In this document: positions 51,020-62,103 of the stretch, in pieces
Numbering within the stretch: position 1 is the stretch's first letter
How the letters are laid out: the number at the start of each line of letters is the position of its first letter
NCBI GenBank assembly: GCA_001931875.2
Contig: MSJH02000648.1
Coordinates: 1-64,000 of the forward strand
Reading direction: 5' to 3'
Length of the DNA: 64,000 nt
Source: Byssochlamys sp. IMV 00236
Lineage: Eukaryota; Ascomycota; Eurotiomycetes; Eurotiales; Thermoascaceae
Notes under the pieces: generated by a model
The model's input: the letters and a program-made list of their open reading frames with translations, nothing else
Database searches by the model: none
What the model was told of the DNA's origin: nothing
Made by a program: the position numbers and the translations under genes

Positions 51020-53383
51020 ATGATCCGATCCATGATGTCGGACGATACAGACGACAGCGGCGAGCTGCTGCTCGATGGCCCCTTCGATCCAGACGCGCAG
51101 GCTACCGTCACCGACTTCATTGACTACACCGAATACCTCCCCGCGGATCTGATCCGTTCTCTCACCCTTATCCGTCAGCTGGATGAGAGGTATCTCGCCG
51201 CCGCGCAGACAGTTCACGAGTTGACAAAGACCTACGGACAGCTACCAGACATCCCTCCCGAGTCCCGGCCCAACATTCGTGCTCTGCGCAAGGAGATTTC
51301 GCGCCAGCTGGATCGCGCCATCAATGCGCGCGAGTCGGCTTATGCCGAATCCTGTCGCCTCTACGATGTCGTCGACCGTCATTTCGAACGCTTGGACTGT
51401 ATCAAGAAGAAGCTTTATGCCCTTCCAAAGCCTCCCTCCCGCGAACCCACGCCTGCCCCTGCCCCCGTCTCTCCAGAGAACAAGCGCTCCAGAACCGGTA
51501 GAAAAGGCGAAGATGGCGCGTCGACCACGCGCATCACATTACGTGTGGATGGCCAAGATCAGAAGTCGAGGAGCCGCCGGTCGTTGCTTACTGGAGGACA
51601 TGGCTTCAATCCGGATTCGCCCATTGCTAGTACAGAACAATCCGACGTGGAAGCGGAAACGCAAGGCTCTCTAGACACGAAAGTTGCCAAACCCAAGAAG
51701 GAGAAACAACCGAAACGCCCTCGAGCTAATCGCCCATCTGGAATGGGAACCAACGTTCACAGTTCGGTTGCCGGGATCTCAACCAGCAACGCTTTGGCAT
51801 TGCTCAAGCCACCTCCAGAGGATGCCAAGATGGGAAGTGAAGATCTCCCATGGCTGCGCCTGACAGAGTGGGAAATGACCAAGCTTCGCAAGAAGATGAA
51901 GAAGAACGCGGTTTGGCAGCCAAGTGAAATCATGATCCATCGAGAACTTGCTCTCCGCGGACGTGGATGGGAAGGCTACAGGGCAGCCAAAGCGGCTGCG
52001 GAGGCGGACGGGACGGAATTCATCGACTGCGACGACATAATGAACAACTACGTACCTGGAAAGCTCATCCGCAAGACAGAAGCTGGCGGAGAAGCGGCTG
52101 CCGTAGAGGAGACAAAGCTGAGCAATCGCGGTATGAAGCTGAACGAGGCTAAGAAGTTGAAGCGCGAGACCTTAGCCAGAGAACAAGCAGCATTGGCTGC
52201 AGCAGAAGCAGAGCTCGCTGCGAAGCGTCTCAGCGACATCGGCTCCACCTTCAAGAGCTTGTTCCCTACTCCTGGGGATAGTGCCCATGCTACCCCTGGA
52301 CAACCAGGAACCTCCCAGAAGGCGAACGGTGCTGCAGGAAAGGAAAAAGAGAAGGCCAAGACCCCGAAGAAAAGAAAGCTCGAGGAGACTGCTGCTTCTG
52401 AGCTGCCGGCTCCCACTCAAGAGACTGAAGCAAAGTCCGCCAAGAAGCGCAAACCGAGCAAGTCTACGCCCGTTGCGACAAATGTTGAAGAAAATGCGGC
52501 TCAAGAGAAAACGGTTGCAGTCCCTGAGCCTGAGATTTCCACAACTGCTCCCGCGGCTCCCACTGCGCCTTCTAGTCCTCCGAAGAAACCATCTCCGGTG
52601 CCATCAGCAAAAGCACCAACTCCTCCAGCAGCTCCGTCTGTTCCATCTGCTACGCCTGCAGCGGAGTCTGTTGCTGCTCCAGTCGCGCCGGCCGCGGCAC
52701 CCGTCTCGAAGCCCACTACGACCCCAACTCCTCCAACCACCCGTCCTCCTTCCCGGCGACGCTCTGCTGCCCATTCTGCCGAGCCTGTGAGTAGCGTTAT
52801 CCATACTGGCCTCCGAGAAGGGCTACGCCGCAAGAGTGCTACCCCAGCCAAGACGCCTGTCCCAGAGCCTATTCGGCCACCAAGTGCGCCTGCCACCACG
52901 GCAGCAAGTCGACGGAGCAAGCGTCCTGCCCCTGGTCCTGTGTCTTCAGGCCAGGACGGCGGTGCGGCCGTCAGCTACGGACGGAGAAAAGCCAAGCCAG
53001 CGAAGAAGAAGGCCACATCTCGAGAACCGGGCCCTCAAGAGAGCTCAGTCGCTCCCAAGGAAGATGTTCGCATTGACGAAGACGGCGTCTTAGAGGAAAT
53101 AGATCCGAACGAGCCACGCTATTGTCTGTGTGGAGATGTGAGCTTCGGAACGATGATTTGCTGTGAAAACAACGATGTAAGTAATCATACCATTCCTACC
53201 TTTGACCAGCCTAAAAACAATACTAACTGTTTCTCAAAACAGTGCGACAAAGAATGGTTCCATCTCGACTGCGTCGGTCTCTCGGAAGTGCCCAGCCGTA
53301 CTGCCAAGTGGTACTGTCCCGACTGCCGTGTGAAACTCGGAAAGGGCCCCAACGGTATCGTCAAGGTTGGGTCCCGTCGATGA
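51020..53383 (+). CDS. ING-family PHD-finger protein (Pho23/Yng-like chromatin factor)
   Basis: Two exons (51,020-53,176 and 53,243-53,383) give 765 residues. The N-terminus has an ING-type helical domain ([20 protein letters not shown], then LDERY..A and a long helix to about residue 145). A long Pro/Ala/Ser/Lys-rich linker includes basic nuclear-localisation-like stretches ([19 protein letters not shown]). A C-terminal PHD finger reads [24 protein letters not shown] and WYCPDC, covering all eight zinc ligands (Cys4-His-Cys3). ING proteins read H3K4 methylation and belong to histone acetyltransferase or deacetylase complexes (Pho23 in Rpd3L, Yng1/2 in NuA3/NuA4). The large size suits a Pho23-like protein, but that choice is inference. 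The frame is open upstream to a TTG at 50,993, so the first ATG (51,020) is used. Confidence 0.85.
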   Translation: MIRSMMSDDTDDSGELLLDGPFDPDAQATVTDFIDYTEYLPADLIRSLTLIRQLDERYLAAAQTVHELTKTYGQLPDIPPESRPNIRALRKEISRQLDRAINARESAYAESCRLYDVVDRHFERLDCIKKKLYALPKPPSREPTPAPAPVSPENKRSRTGRKGEDGASTTRITLRVDGQDQKSRSRRSLLTGGHGFNPDSPIASTEQSDVEAETQGSLDTKVAKPKKEKQPKRPRANRPSGMGTNVHSSVAGISTSNALALLKPPPEDAKMGSEDLPWLRLTEWEMTKLRKKMKKNAVWQPSEIMIHRELALRGRGWEGYRAAKAAAEADGTEFIDCDDIMNNYVPGKLIRKTEAGGEAAAVEETKLSNRGMKLNEAKKLKRETLAREQAALAAAEAELAAKRLSDIGSTFKSLFPTPGDSAHATPGQPGTSQKANGAAGKEKEKAKTPKKRKLEETAASELPAPTQETEAKSAKKRKPSKSTPVATNVEENAAQEKTVAVPEPEISTTAPAAPTAPSSPPKKPSPVPSAKAPTPPAAPSVPSATPAAESVAAPVAPAAAPVSKPTTTPTPPTTRPPSRRRSAAHSAEPVSSVIHTGLREGLRRKSATPAKTPVPEPIRPPSAPATTAASRRSKRPAPGPVSSGQDGGAAVSYGRRKAKPAKKKATSREPGPQESSVAPKEDVRIDEDGVLEEIDPNEPRYCLCGDVSFGTMICCENNDVSNHTIPTFDQPKNNTNCFSKQCDKEWFHLDCVGLSEVPSRTAKWYCPDCRVKLGKGPNGIVKVGSRR

Positions 53384-53711
53384 AAAGGCCTAGATGGCGG
53401 TTAATCGAGTTGGTTTTATAATAAGCGCAATGATACCAAGGGAGTTCGGTTTGAAAGAAAATGGCATGACCGGGATGATAGCGAGTATGGGTTCTCCTTT
53501 GCTTTTTTTTCTTTCTTTTTTTATTTGGGAAGTACGCAGGTGATCGGGAGTGATGGAGTTTACTTCCTGTTTCGCTGGTGTCTAGATAGGTCGAGAATAT
53601 GATATAACATATATTTCTTCGGGATATGAGTATACGTTGAACATCCTAACTTCGTACATACAAACCCACACTAACCTCCTTCCCCTTACCAAAAGCCATA
53701 TATATCTGCTT

Positions 53712-55281
53712 CTACTTCAACTCCCACCTCCCATCCTGACTCACAATCTCCACCGACCGCTTCTCGTCCAGCGAGACCCGACCCGCATGCAAGATAGCCG
53801 TAGTGGCAATAGTATTTTTCAGCGTCGGTAGACCGCGCGCATCGAGCTGGTCAAGCGTCACGCGGCCCTCGTTCAGAGCCGTGACGGCATCGATGAATTT
53901 CTCAAAGCTGATGTATCCGTAGCCGGTTTGGCCGCCAAAGTTGCCTTCCTCGTCGGGGGCATAGCGCATGTAGAAGCTGCAGAATCCCATAATTAGTAAC
54001 TGGGGGCGTTGCAAGAAGGAGAAGAGGGGTTTGGACTTACGGGTTGAGCCAAATGAGTTGGCCCTGGTCGTCATCGGTGAGGTCGTAGCCTCTCTTGGCT
54101 TGGTTGATGCGGATTTCGCCCTTGGAGCCCATCCCTGTGTTGTTGTTTTTTTTTTATTTAGTGATTCTTCTTTTTTCTTTTTCTTTTTCTTTCTGTGGGG
54201 AAAAGCAAAGTTTTGTATATATGGATGGATGATACGCACAGTGAAAGTACTGATTCGAATGAACGCCCGCCTTCTGCGGCGCCGTCCAACTAGCCGTATA
54301 CACGCCCGTCGCGATCTTGGACGGATCATTCTTCTTCCTCCACTCGACGAGCAGCGTGATAGTGTCTTCCGTCTCAGGAACGCAACCCAAATCAACAGCA
54401 GTGCCCTTGGCTGCTGACGCCGTGACCTTGACCGGCGTATAATCAGGCACCATGGACTCGCAGATATCGACGTGATGCGAGTTCAGATAGTATGAGATAT
54501 CACTATCCTTGCCGGCCCAGGCTTTAAAAGTCTCCAGTTGGCTTTTCGGTTGGCTCATGTAGCTGTAGAAGTAGTTGAAGTCGCCCAGGGTGCGGGCTTT
54601 GGCTCGCGCATCCGAGTAAGCGGGATCGAAGCGTTTGTGGTGCTCGATGAAGACGAAGACGCCATGTTTTCGGGACTCCTCGAGAAGGTTGAGGTGGTAG
54701 GAGAGTAGCTTTGTGGCGGGCTTTGTGATCAGGACGTGGATCTTGCGCTGAATGGCGTATAGAGCGATTGGGTAATGGGTTGTGTCGGGGGTGAAGATGG
54801 TGATGGCCGAGCCGGGTTCGAGGGCGTCAATGGCCGTCTTGTATGCTTCGGGATCCGACTTGTCGTCGGCGGGGAATGATTCGAACGAGACGTCTAGACC
54901 GTTGTAGACTTCTGAGATGTTCTTCTGCAGATGCTGTTCTATAAGTATTGCCAGGGTGTCGAGGTCAGTTCAAACTCCATGCTGAGTCTTCAACTATTTT
55001 TTTGCTTGGATGGATGGGTTTGCAACTGACTGATAGCTGGGAACTTGTGGCCAGACACTCCGACCATGCTCAGCTTGCCCACTTTGCCTCGTCGTCGAAG
55101 ATCGAAGAGCGTCAATCCAACAACGCCAACCTTCTTGTCTGAGCCGGAAGCTCCTCCACCAACGAAGCCGGTGGTGTACTCTCCTGTGCCCACCTGTTCG
55201 CGATCAGCTCCTGTCCGTAAGAAAACGAGCTGGATGAACAAACGGTTCTAAACTCACCATCAAAACATCGGGAGGCGCCAT
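53712..55281 (-). CDS. Gfo/Idh/MocA-family oxidoreductase
   Basis: Five exons (55,281-55,258, 55,193-55,031, 54,938-54,240, 54,134-54,041, 53,976-53,712) total 1,245 bases and 414 residues. The first exon is only eight codons (MAPPDVLM). Exon 2 opens with [14 protein letters not shown], the nucleotide-binding glycine stretch. Later come [15 protein letters not shown] and VLITKP (the family's EKP-like motif, here TKP), followed by the predicted catalytic region with HHVDICESM. The C-terminal half has the family's beta-sheet dimer/substrate domain ([21 protein letters not shown]). Such enzymes oxidise or reduce sugars, sugar acids or inositols with NAD(P). No signal peptide is seen, so it is probably cytosolic. 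The substrate is unknown. It is transcribed away from the DapA-family aldolase across a 1.25-kb gap. Confidence 0.85.
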
Positions 55282-56529
55282 TGTGTTAGTGTCCCTCTTC
55301 GACTATCTTTCTATCTGCAGACGATACGGATCTTCAACGGCAAGCTGTTTGTTGCGGGGGAAGCCTAAGAGCAAAATACAATACTGTACTGGCTACGTGA
55401 CGGGAAGAGAGAGAGTGCGGGGAAGGAAGAAAAGAAAAAAGCTGGAGCTCAAAACTCGCGTCGCGTTCAATGCTTACATTTTATCTCTATCGACTCTAAT
55501 GAGAGTGAGATTTATTCTCCCGGCTATTATCGATACCGTCGTGGACTGGAAGGCCGTGTCGCTCACCCAGGGACGTGAAGCGAATTGGTTGCGCGGAAAA
55601 AGTCGACTTTTGGATTCCGCCGTTCAATAGCCGACAACTAATCAATTACTGACCAATTAACTTGGGTAGCAGGATAAAAGGAGTAATCCTTGTATGTCTG
55701 TTGTTTAATTAACCACGTTGTTAGTTGATTGATGAAGTACCTGTCCATCTATGTGCACATACAAGAATGCTATTTAACTACTAGTTATCGATTTCCCCCT
55801 TCTAGATAACTCCAACCACCCATGGCAAATTCGAAATCCCTTCTATAATCCATTCAAAGAATCCATCGGCAATTGAAAAGGAAATCAATCACCTTAAGGC
55901 TTAAGCTCTCTCCCAGATGCTCCCCCACCATGACCCATATCCATTCTTGCTGCCCCGCGACGCTAAGATAATACTAATGGGAAACTCAACGCTTAAATTC
56001 CTATTGGTGGAATAATAACTTTCCGTTCCCTGGAGATCGTTCGAGGAGATCTGAAAAAGCATGAGTACAATCAAGTCAATCTGATGGCTTTTTCTTTTTG
56101 TGCCGATCATGATTTATTATGAGTCGGTTCGTCGCTTGAGTTCTTTTTTGCCTAATGTTAATTACGGGTCTGACTTCTTTGGGCGCAGGATTGGTCAGGA
56201 AGGACTCTTCCGGTGAGATGTAGGCGGGGTGGTTGAAGTTATATTGAGTGTAAGGATAGATAGAGTACTCTATACTTATTACTCAATGCGAACGGTGTTG
56301 TTCCGGGGACCCGATATTGCCATAATACATCGTTGGATTTCAGTTTCTAATTGCCCAAAGTTTCCGTCTTATTTTCTTTCGTTGTCTCCTGGATTATCAT
56401 CCTCAAATCATACTAACATACAGAGTTACTTCCTGTAGGTGAAGGAGCGGCAATATGTCGTATGATCATATATAAGCAGATATCGAATTGCTAACGCTCA
56501 GAATAGAAACAGCTAATTCCTCATCCAAC
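55282..56529. other. Divergent intergenic region between oxidoreductase and aldolase genes
   Basis: No gene supported. A plus-strand frame of 115 codons at 55,283-55,630 overlaps what should be the promoter and leader of the leftward gene and has no family features. The stretch 55,640-56,100 is AT-leaning unique sequence. Both flanking genes could be controlled from here, but I recognised no binding sites. Confidence 0.5.
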
Positions 56530-57543
56530 ATGACCAACAAACCGCGAACTCCTCTTCGCCCCGGAGTCTACGCTCCCACCGTAACCTTTTTCAACCCGGA
56601 CACCGAAGACCTCGACATCCCCTCCATCCGCAAACACGCCGTCCGCCTCGCCAAAGCCGGCCTCGCCGGTCTCGTCACCCAGGGCTCCAACGGCGAAGCC
56701 GTCCACTTAACCCGCGAAGAGCGCAAGACAGTAACGCGCGAGACGCGCTCTGCGCTCGACGAAGCCGGCTTCCACAACATACCCGTCATCGTCGGGGCCA
56801 GCGAGCAAAGCATCCGCGGCACAATCGAGCTGTGCAAGGAATCCGCCGACGCAGGCGGAGAGTACGTCCTCATCGTGCCGCCGAGCTATTACCGCACGGC
56901 GGTGGGGAATGATGATTCGCTATATGAATACTTCACCGGTGTAGCGGACGGGTCTCCCCTGCCTGTGATTCTATATAATTACCCCGGCGCAGTAGCGGGG
57001 ATAGATATGGATTCGGACTTGATTATTCGGATTTCGCAACATCCGAATATAGTCGGGACGAAATTCACCTGTGCCAATACGGGCAAGTTGACGAGGGTAG
57101 CGCGGGCATTGAATGCTATCGTTCCTCCCTCTCCGCTCGTGAGCAACACGTCTACGAAGTCAGCGGAGAATAATCATCCCTACGTGGCGTTTGGCGGCAT
57201 GGCGGATTTCACGCTTCAGGCGCTCGTTTCGGGCGGTTCAGCTATTATTGCGGGCGGTGCTAATGTCCTTCCCCGGTTGTGCGTGCAGGTGTTTAATCTC
57301 TGGAGCGAGGGGAAGATCGCAGAGGCCGCCGAGCTTCAGAAGTTGCTGAGTGCGGGAGACTGGGTGCTCACGAAATCGGCCATTCCCGGCACGAAGAGTG
57401 CTATTCAGAGTTACTACGGTTACGGTGGCTATGCGCGACGGCCGCTGCGGAGACTCAGTGAAGTTGAAGCGAAGTCGATTGCGGATGGGATCAAGGATGC
57501 GATGGATGTCGAGAACAGTTTGCCGGATTTTGGGGCTAACTAG
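56530..57543 (+). CDS. DapA-family (dihydrodipicolinate synthase/KDG-type) aldolase
   Basis: Intron-free, 337 residues from the Met of MTNKPRTPLRPG. The upstream Met at 56,488 would add 14 residues unlike the family. The TIM-barrel aldolase signatures are clear: GSNGE at residues 52-56, the YNYPG segment with catalytic Tyr 149, and the Schiff-base Lys 178 in GTKFTC; GGSAIIAGGANVLP follows in the C-terminal half. Members of this family in ascomycetes include 4-hydroxy-2-oxoglutarate aldolases and the 2-keto-3-deoxy sugar-acid aldolases of galacturonate and rhamnose breakdown. They cleave a 2-keto acid to pyruvate and an aldehyde. The specific substrate cannot be read from the sequence. No targeting signal is seen, so it is likely cytosolic. 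Confidence 0.88.
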   Translation: MTNKPRTPLRPGVYAPTVTFFNPDTEDLDIPSIRKHAVRLAKAGLAGLVTQGSNGEAVHLTREERKTVTRETRSALDEAGFHNIPVIVGASEQSIRGTIELCKESADAGGEYVLIVPPSYYRTAVGNDDSLYEYFTGVADGSPLPVILYNYPGAVAGIDMDSDLIIRISQHPNIVGTKFTCANTGKLTRVARALNAIVPPSPLVSNTSTKSAENNHPYVAFGGMADFTLQALVSGGSAIIAGGANVLPRLCVQVFNLWSEGKIAEAAELQKLLSAGDWVLTKSAIPGTKSAIQSYYGYGGYARRPLRRLSEVEAKSIADGIKDAMDVENSLPDFGAN

Positions 57544-59219
57544 GTAGGTAGATAGATGCCTTTATTGGACTGTGTATATGATGAATCTCCATTCGATATC
57601 GTTTGGGCAGTCTATACATTTGACTGCATAAATGGAGTATATAATTAGTTAGCTGAGATTGTTCGGGGATACCAGTAAGTAGATAGATCTAGGATATCAG
57701 AAGCAGCTGCATCGATCAGTAAATAATATAGTAATAATATTCAATTATATTCCAAGACTCACCCCGCATATCTGCAGCCCTCAACCCGTGCCCTAAGCCC
57801 TAAGACAATAACAGCTCTCGCCCGAGTGACTTTCTTTAACCCCGCGTCGATCAGACTCGATTATTAATGACAAATATCCACGAGTTAGATTCAAGATAGA
57901 TGATACCATTTAACTATAAATAAGCGGTCTGTTCGTAATATTTACTATACCGCTAAAAGCCGCTAGAACCTTAGAGAAGCACTAATTGGTTTCATGAAGT
58001 ATGAACAGCTTCTGTATTGGGAAGGTTATATAGGTCTTTGGGCGGTTAGGCGCAATTAGTGGTATCATGTAGTGGTAAGTTGAGCTTTTTAACTATGTAT
58101 AAGGAGGGAGAAATCCCTCCTTGAGAATCGTCTCCAGTGACGCGTGTAGTTTATGTTTACTAGATCTAAATAACATACAATGGAGGAGTATATCATATCT
58201 AGCTCTTTTTCACGACTCTGTTATATACTAGGTATAGTCGAGGTAAAAGTTATAGTAGTTTGATGAATGTGAGAACGCCTTGCGATCCTAGAGCTTAGTA
58301 CCTAGTATTCAGATTACACCGAATTTGGTATTGTGACATCTTAATTAGGCATTATTCTGCCGGCAGAAATGTTGGGCGGGTTTGGTTGGAGAAATAATCC
58401 TATTATTTAAAAAACCTAGTTAGCTATAGCTAGTCCAACAGTCAAAGCACATCTAGACTCTCCACTGGGCCAATCCCAGAGACGGTATCACGGTAAAAAA
58501 AAAAAGGGCAAAAAAAAAGCGCTCGGCGAGTACTCGGGAACCGTCGGACGGCATAGCCGCATAGACCACCATGAGGGGTAAATATCAAAATTCGGAGATG
58601 TACGGTCCCGCAGGGCGGCCTGAACCGTAATCGCATCAATGCCCCTCGCTATAACGGCTTGTTCCTGTTCTTCGGATTCGGCATGTCAGCAAGGATCCCA
58701 GAGCTTAGGGTGGAAGGACCTGTTCCCGGTGAAGGGCTGACTGCGGGATTATTCCCGTATAGCGACAATCTGGTAAATAACTGGAAGGTTGCTGCTTCCA
58801 GGCTGGACAGTTCAGTATGATACGAAAGCCGCGTCCCTTGGGCCCATCGGCGGGGCATATCAAGCGGCTCCATCGCAAGAGCCAAGTATTTATAATCTAT
58901 CGTCTTGTCGGCGGTTGCTGTGCATGAAGATCGGTCTTGTGTCTATCCGACTCCAGTGTAACTTTGGCGAGCGTCCCTATCTTTAGGTGTACTTGATTAG
59001 GAATCCGTAAGTTTCCTTTGTTCGTTTTGCATCGCTCATCGTTTTCTGCAGCTTCTGTGCCCCTGCGCTGTCTCGCTGCGGCTTGAGGTACTTAAACAAG
59101 CTGTTGATCCCCCTCTTGCATGCACCCAGGCCAGAAGAACAGCACATCCCACTGCCAATACGCCCCTCGTGCAGATCCAAAGCGCTGAAGCTCTAGTTAT
59201 CTCAGGAGATACAACAAAA
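57544..59219. other. Long intergenic region with a perfect hairpin
   Basis: No gene supported. The part from 57,560 to 58,470 is AT-leaning, with several diverged short motifs and the hairpin at 58,101-58,122. From 58,500 to 59,000 the composition becomes GC-richer, with short open frames on both strands that show no family features. The last 200 bases before 59,220 should hold the promoter and leader of the alcohol dehydrogenase gene. Confidence 0.5.
58101..58122. other. Perfect 9-bp stem with GAAA tetraloop
   Basis: AAGGAGGGA, loop GAAA, then TCCCTCCTT. In RNA from the plus strand this would be a stable GNRA-capped hairpin. It is not next to the end of a gene (the aldolase stops 558 bases upstream), so a role as a processing signal is not obvious. 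Confidence 0.7.
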
Positions 59220-60556
59220 ATGCCTTATCCCGAGGAAGCAGAAGGATTCCAGGTCGACAGCCCTGACAGCTGGACCACCTTCCACAAGCGTTATGTGCGT
59301 GATTCCTCTCGATCCCAACATGCGCGTTCGACGGTATGCTGACAATGTCGGATGGCTGTAGTTCCCTCTCAACCCGTTCGGCGACTATGGTACGTTACGG
59401 CGAACCAGCAGGATAGAGTCTTTCGACCCATGGGACTGGTCGCTAACCTAGACCTCACCAACAGACGTCGACGTCAAGATCGAGGCATGCGGTATCTGCG
59501 GTAGTGACGTTCATATCATCAGTGGTAAGTTTTAACGATAATGTTGACAGTATCAGAAGCAAACTGACAACTGCCAGGTGGATGGGGAAAGCAGCACTTC
59601 CCTCTCTGCGTCGGCCACGGTAAGCTCTCCCCCAGCTCCAGTCGACAGTCATAGAAAGCTAATATTCCATTGAAGAAATCGTTGGTACGGCGATCCGCGT
59701 GGGCCCCAAGGTGACTCTCATCAAGGAGGGTCAGCGCGTTGGTGTCGGTGCCCAGGTCTTCTCTTGCGGAGAATGCAAGCAGTGCAAGAACGACAACGAG
59801 ACGTACTGCCAGTACAAGCTGATTGACACCTATGGCTCCAAGTGGCCTGAGACTGGACTCGTCAGCCAGGGCGGTTACGCATCCCACATCCGCGTGCACG
59901 AATGGTGGGTGTTCCCCATTCCGGAGAAGCTGGAGACCACCATCGTTGCTCCTATGCTGTGCGCTGGAATCACCGTGTTCTCTCCCCTGGTGCGGAACGG
60001 CTGCGGCCCGGGCAAGAAGGTCGGTATTGTCGGTATCGGTGGTCTTGGCCACTTCGGTCTGCAGTTCGCAAAGGCGCTGGGCGCTGAGGTTTGGGCTATC
60101 TCCCGTACCAGGGCTAAGGAGGAGGATGCCCGAAAGCTGGGAGCTGATGGCTTCATTGCCACTGCTGAAGAAGGATGGGAGAAGCCTCACCGCTGCACAT
60201 TCGATTTGATCGTCAATGCGGCCAATTCGACCAAGAACTTCGACCTCGCCAAGTACCTTTCCATGATGGATGTTCACGGCCACTGGATCAATGTTGGTCT
60301 CCCCGAGGAGGAGGGACAGGTGATCAAGGCCCAGCACCTGATCAGCAATGGTGTTTTGATCGGTGCCACCCACCTGGGAAGTCGCCGTGAGATGCTCCAG
60401 ATGCTGCAGCTGGCGGCCGACAAGAACCTCAAGGCCTGGGCTGAGGAGGTCCAAATCAACGAGGAGAACCTTGCTGTGGCTGTCCAGCGCATGAAGAAGG
60501 GCGATGTCCGCTACCGGATGACCCTGACCGGCTATGACAAGGTCTTCGGGAACTAG
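59220..60556 (+). CDS. Zinc-dependent alcohol dehydrogenase, NADP/CAD-like (Adh6 type)
   Basis: Five exons (59,220-59,294, 59,362-59,389, 59,465-59,524, 59,578-59,619, 59,676-60,556) encode 361 residues, the usual family length. Catalytic zinc ligands are Cys 46 in CGICGSDVH, His 68-Glu 69 in CVGHE and Cys 164 in MLCAG. The structural zinc lobe has Cys 99, 102, 105 and 113. The Rossmann motif GIGGLGHFG lies at 188-195 and beyond. These features fit the cinnamyl-alcohol-dehydrogenase/Adh6-7 group, which reduces a range of aldehydes with NADPH in the cytosol. NADPH preference is inferred from the family. The four introns crowd into the first 460 bases, including exons of 28 and 42 bases. The opposite strand has a 311-codon open frame that is a compositional shadow. 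Confidence 0.92.
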
Positions 60557-60913
60557 AATGCAGTATTTGCAATGAATGCACTGTACATAGCCCCTTGCTG
60601 ATGACGATATGAACTCAAAGAAGCGGTCTAGGAATGAATAATCAAGTAAAGGATCATATAAAGCATGAAGACGACAGCATGTCGTGTAAATTGAAATATA
60701 CAGATGTAGAGGAAACTATAGGAACGGGTTCTTTTATACTTGTGCGATGTTATCCCACAAGGTCCCCGGGTCTGGGGCGCTTATCTTGTCTTGTAGATGA
60801 TTTGGCCGACCAGCGGCTGTTTCAATCATAGTGCACAATTGTAATAATGGGGGAGATCCAGAAATACGAAAATCATTGCCAGCAAGAAGACGTGGTGTGC
60901 TCGAGTAACCAAA
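60557..60913. other. Intergenic region between convergent genes
   Basis: Holds the 3' untranslated parts of the alcohol dehydrogenase gene and the small membrane-protein gene. A 65-codon frame at 60,634-60,831 shows no features. Nothing else seen. Confidence 0.5.
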
Positions 60914-61396
60914 TCATTTCACTTTCCGCTGTCCGTCCATCGTGGAGGAGCGAGCGGAAAAGCCAACGCCCGTCAGAAAGGCAATCCTCGTAGCGGCCCC
61001 GAAATAAACGAAGGCGACATTACCCCAGTCCATCTCCGTCCAATGGTGGATCTTCCAGTAGACATCAAGGCCCAGCGGAAGCAAGCTATACAGATGCCCG
61101 AAGTCCGCAATCAAGAGGCCTACCAACAGCGCACGCCAGACACGGACATCATCTGTGACTCGCAACACGATGGCTTCGTTCAGCGCAAAGAGCAAGTACA
61201 GATTTGCCAACTGTCGCAACACGACCTCCGTGCCCACGGGGATATCCAGCAGCGGGGCTGACCGTAGATCCGTCAGCTGGAGGTACGCTTGGGGTCGCAC
61301 TCCCGCATAGAAGGCCCCTATAAGGCTGAAGAATGGTTCCACGTAGAGCAGGAAGATGCGATAAAAGATCGGGATCCGCTGGCAGTGAGGGGCCAT
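60914..61396 (-). CDS. Small four-helix membrane protein (DUF7704-like)
   Basis: Single exon, 160 residues. Hydrophobic helices fall at about residues 9-31 (IFYRIFLLYVEPFFSLIGAF), 59-80 (VVLRQLANLYLLFALNEAIV), 88-109 (WRALLVGLLIADFGHLYSLL) and 124-145 (WGNVAFVYFGAATRIAFLTG). The conserved-looking polar motifs FYR..F.YVEP, ALNEA, DFGHLY and MDWGNV are those I associate with the fungal DUF7704 family of unknown function. It may act in an organelle or plasma membrane; no targeting peptide is evident. It is convergent with the alcohol dehydrogenase gene, with about 360 bases between stops. Confidence 0.75.
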   Translation of the reverse strand: MAPHCQRIPIFYRIFLLYVEPFFSLIGAFYAGVRPQAYLQLTDLRSAPLLDIPVGTEVVLRQLANLYLLFALNEAIVLRVTDDVRVWRALLVGLLIADFGHLYSLLPLGLDVYWKIHHWTEMDWGNVAFVYFGAATRIAFLTGVGFSARSSTMDGQRKVK

Positions 61397-62103
61397 TATT
61401 ATTATTATCGCTGCAACGTTGAAAAGACGGGCGAACCAAACGCAATGGATGCCAGCGCAAAGGGTGAGGATTTCGTCTCTCCCAGTCGGAGCGGTCTGTG
61501 ATCGGGATGCCTAAACGAACGGAACAGGACAGGTCGGAAAGAGAATTCGACGAGAACCATGGGACTGGCTGGCGGTGTAGTCGGGGTTGACGTCTTGTCT
61601 CGATGACCACAAATGAAGCCGCGAGAACGATCCCAGGGAGTTGATCCTCTCCGCCACCGCCGCCCGTTCTGCCCCTGGCCAACTTTTCTCGCCGCCCCGG
61701 GCGTTCGCCTTCAAAAAAACTAGTTGTAGGCAGCTTATCCGGGGTTGACCTGCGCTCGCCCTGCACCGATCTTTTTCTTCTGACCTCACGTCGCCGCTCT
61801 TTTGTTGTTCATGGATATGGTATCCGCACCCGGGTTTGGAGTTCTACGGTCCTGGTCGATTATTCTTCTTTAGCGGTCTGCGTCTTTCGCGGGGAGGCAT
61901 ATATCGCCCGCTACCCTGCAGCGCCCCTTACATTGCTTTACGACCGTCTTCGAAACCTGCGCATACGAGCCGGTCTTGAGGCCAATTTCCCAATTAATAT
62001 TTAATATTCCACTGCCACGAGCCGTCCTGGGAGACCGCACGCGCTCCTCCACGCCCCCGTTTCCCAGCCGTCTTTCTATCACATCACCAGCCATCTCGAC
62101 GGC
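61397..62103. other. Divergent promoter region of the small membrane protein and F-box/WD40 genes
   Basis: About 700 bases of fairly GC-rich DNA. Open frames on the minus strand (61,149-61,766 and 61,511-61,789) are overlaps with, or upstream extensions around, the membrane-protein gene and lack family features. The part from about 61,800 to 62,103 is probably the 5' leader of the F-box gene. Confidence 0.5.

Noticed and set aside
59519..60454. 311-codon minus-strand open frame
   Set aside because: Antisense to the alcohol dehydrogenase, crosses its introns and has no recognisable domain; the plus-strand protein has complete zinc and cofactor motifs.
61149..61766. 205-codon minus-strand frame overlapping the small membrane-protein gene
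   Set aside because: It is in another frame than the gene with clear transmembrane helices, and its composition (Arg, Pro, Gly) is typical of a shadow.
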